Origin: Clostridiales bacterium
GTDB lineage: Bacteria > Bacillota > Clostridia > Oscillospirales > Oscillospiraceae
Length of the DNA stretch: 6,085 nucleotides
Assembly (NCBI GenBank): GCA_029098065.1
Contig: JAQXNP010000146.1
Span: 1-6,085 of the forward strand
Direction: 5' to 3'
Made by a program: the position numbers and the translations under genes
The notes under the pieces: model-generated
The model's database searches: none
What the model saw: the letters and a program-made list of their open reading frames with translations, nothing else
What the model was told of the DNA's origin: nothing
Shown here: piece after piece, positions 5,304 to 6,085 of the stretch
Numbering within the stretch: position 1 is the first letter of the stretch
Layout of the letters: every line of letters starts with the position of its first letter

Positions 5304-5365
5304 GGTTCGGGGCGCTTTCTCTGTTAAAACGCTCATTTTTTGAGTATCAAATTGGAGGTTTCAAC
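5289..5365 (+). promoter_or_regulatory. rplM leader hairpin, candidate L13 autoregulatory leader
   Basis: The predicted transcript begins almost exactly at a 10-bp stem (5289-5298 with 5305-5314, one G-U pair, loop GTCCAG). The left-arm sequence AAAACGCTC (5285-5293) recurs at 5326-5334, so the right arm (5310-5318) could pair with either copy; the downstream pairing has one mismatch and one G-U and is weaker. A small CTCA/TGAG hairpin (5332-5335/5341-5344) lies just before the ribosome binding site at 5354-5358. A conserved L13 leader motif upstream of rplM is known in Gram-positive bacteria; assignment to it here is by position and hairpin only. Confidence 0.55.
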
Positions 5366-5797
5366 ATGTCCACTTTCATGGCCAACAAGGGCAACATCGT
5401 CCGCAAGTGGTATATCCTCGACGCGGCGAACAAGCCCCTGGGCAAGACCGCTGTCATCGCCGCCGACCTGCTGCGGGGCAAGCGGAAGCCCGAGTACACC
5501 CCCCACGCCGACTGCGGTGACTACGTCATCATCCTCAACGCCGAGAAGGCCGTCCTCACCGGCAAGAAGGGTGAGCAGAAGTTCTACCGCACCCACTCCG
5601 GCTACCCCGGCGGTCTCCACGAGATCAACTACCGTCTGCTGATGCAGAGCAAGCCCGAGCTGGCCATGAAGCTGGCCGTGCGCGGCATGATGCCCCGCAA
5701 CACCATTACCAAGGACTCCCTGAGCCGGCTGCACATCTGCCGCGGCGCTGAGCACAAGTACGCCGCCCAGAAGCCCGAGCCCTGGACCATGGACTAA
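5366..5797 (+). CDS. rplM: 50S ribosomal protein L13
   Basis: L13 is an early-assembling 23S rRNA-binding protein of the large subunit. The 143-residue product has the usual length and hallmark segments: the IVRKWYILDAANKPLGKTA start, CGDYVIILNAEKAVLTGKK, KFYRTHSGYPGGL, AVRGMMPRN and a C-terminal AEHKYAAQKPE that stands for the common EHPHAAQKPE. GGAGG (5354-5358) seven bases before the ATG at 5366 fixes the start; the internal ATG at 5378 has no such site. It is the first gene of the rplM-rpsI operon, 17 bases ahead of rpsI, and is driven by the consensus promoter at 5254-5282 through a hairpin leader. Confidence 0.98.
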   Translation: MSTFMANKGNIVRKWYILDAANKPLGKTAVIAADLLRGKRKPEYTPHADCGDYVIILNAEKAVLTGKKGEQKFYRTHSGYPGGLHEINYRLLMQSKPELAMKLAVRGMMPRNTITKDSLSRLHICRGAEHKYAAQKPEPWTMD

Positions 5798-5814
5798 GCA
5801 GGAGGTAAATGAAG

Positions 5815-6085
5815 ATGTATAAGAGCAAGAAGCCTTATCTGTACGGCACCGGCCGCCGGAAGTCCTCCGTGGCCCGGGTGCACCTGTTCCCCAACGGCAC
5901 CGGTGCCATCACCATCAATGGCCGGGACATCGACGACTACTTCGGCCTGGATACCCTGAAGCTGATCGTCCGTCAGCCCCTGGTCACCACCGATCTGGTG
6001 GGCAAGGTGGACGTGGTGGCCACCGTCACCGGCGGCGGCGTCACCGGCCAGGCCGGTGCCATCCGTCACGGCATCTCCCGCGCCC
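5815..6085 (+). CDS. rpsI: 30S ribosomal protein S9, 3'-truncated by the window edge
   Basis: S9 is a small-subunit protein whose extended C-terminal tail reaches the P-site tRNA. Ninety residues are present of about 130, so that tail lies outside the window. Visible: [42 protein letters not shown] and [18 protein letters not shown], all hallmark S9 segments. Two in-frame ATGs exist. The one at 5815 lies nine bases from GGAGG (5801-5805) and gives the typical MYxSKKP N-terminus; the one at 5809 is only three bases away and would add Met-Lys, so 5815 is preferred. It is co-transcribed with rplM, and the frame is open to the end. Confidence 0.97.
   Translation, partial: MYKSKKPYLYGTGRRKSSVARVHLFPNGTGAITINGRDIDDYFGLDTLKLIVRQPLVTTDLVGKVDVVATVTGGGVTGQAGAIRHGISRA

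Overview
The window is a GC-rich bacterial chromosome segment with strong G/C at third codon positions. The protein sequences look like a Gram-positive anaerobe of the class Clostridia, most likely a GC-rich Oscillospiraceae relative (the Flavonifractor/Oscillibacter kind). This rests on a membrane-anchored RNase Y, the rplM-rpsI pair, strong GGAGG ribosome binding sites and consensus sigma-A promoters; no taxonomic search was possible. Nearly all of it is housekeeping.

Layout: 2-1117 (+) is the 3' three quarters of mnmE (tRNA U34 modification GTPase), closed by a hairpin at 1137-1168. Convergent to it, 1182-1571 (-) encodes a small two-helix membrane protein with a C-terminal zinc ribbon, function unknown. 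1572-2058 has no believable gene but is full of palindromes, a candidate small RNA or repeat element; its 3' end holds a clean promoter for a dCMP-deaminase-family gene (2059-2571, +) with its own terminator. A consensus promoter at 2648-2676 and a roughly 115-nt structured leader precede rny (2798-4342, +). A 13-bp terminator separates rny from a convergent TtcA-family tRNA thiolation gene (4383-5141, -). An A+T-rich divergent region follows, with a perfect TTGACA-17-TATAAT promoter whose -10 lies in a palindrome, then a short hairpin leader and rplM (5366-5797, +) and the start of rpsI (5815 to the edge, +).

The theme is RNA and translation: two anticodon-loop modification enzymes (MnmE, TtcA-like), the RNase thought to initiate mRNA decay (RNase Y) and two ribosomal proteins, plus one pyrimidine nucleotide enzyme. 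Most genes are single transcription units with their own promoter and/or terminator; only rplM-rpsI looks like an operon. I see no defence system, prophage, CRISPR array, tRNA, rRNA or full insertion sequence. The least explained sequence is the palindrome-rich stretch 1631-1980, followed by the rplM leader with two competing copies of one hairpin arm.
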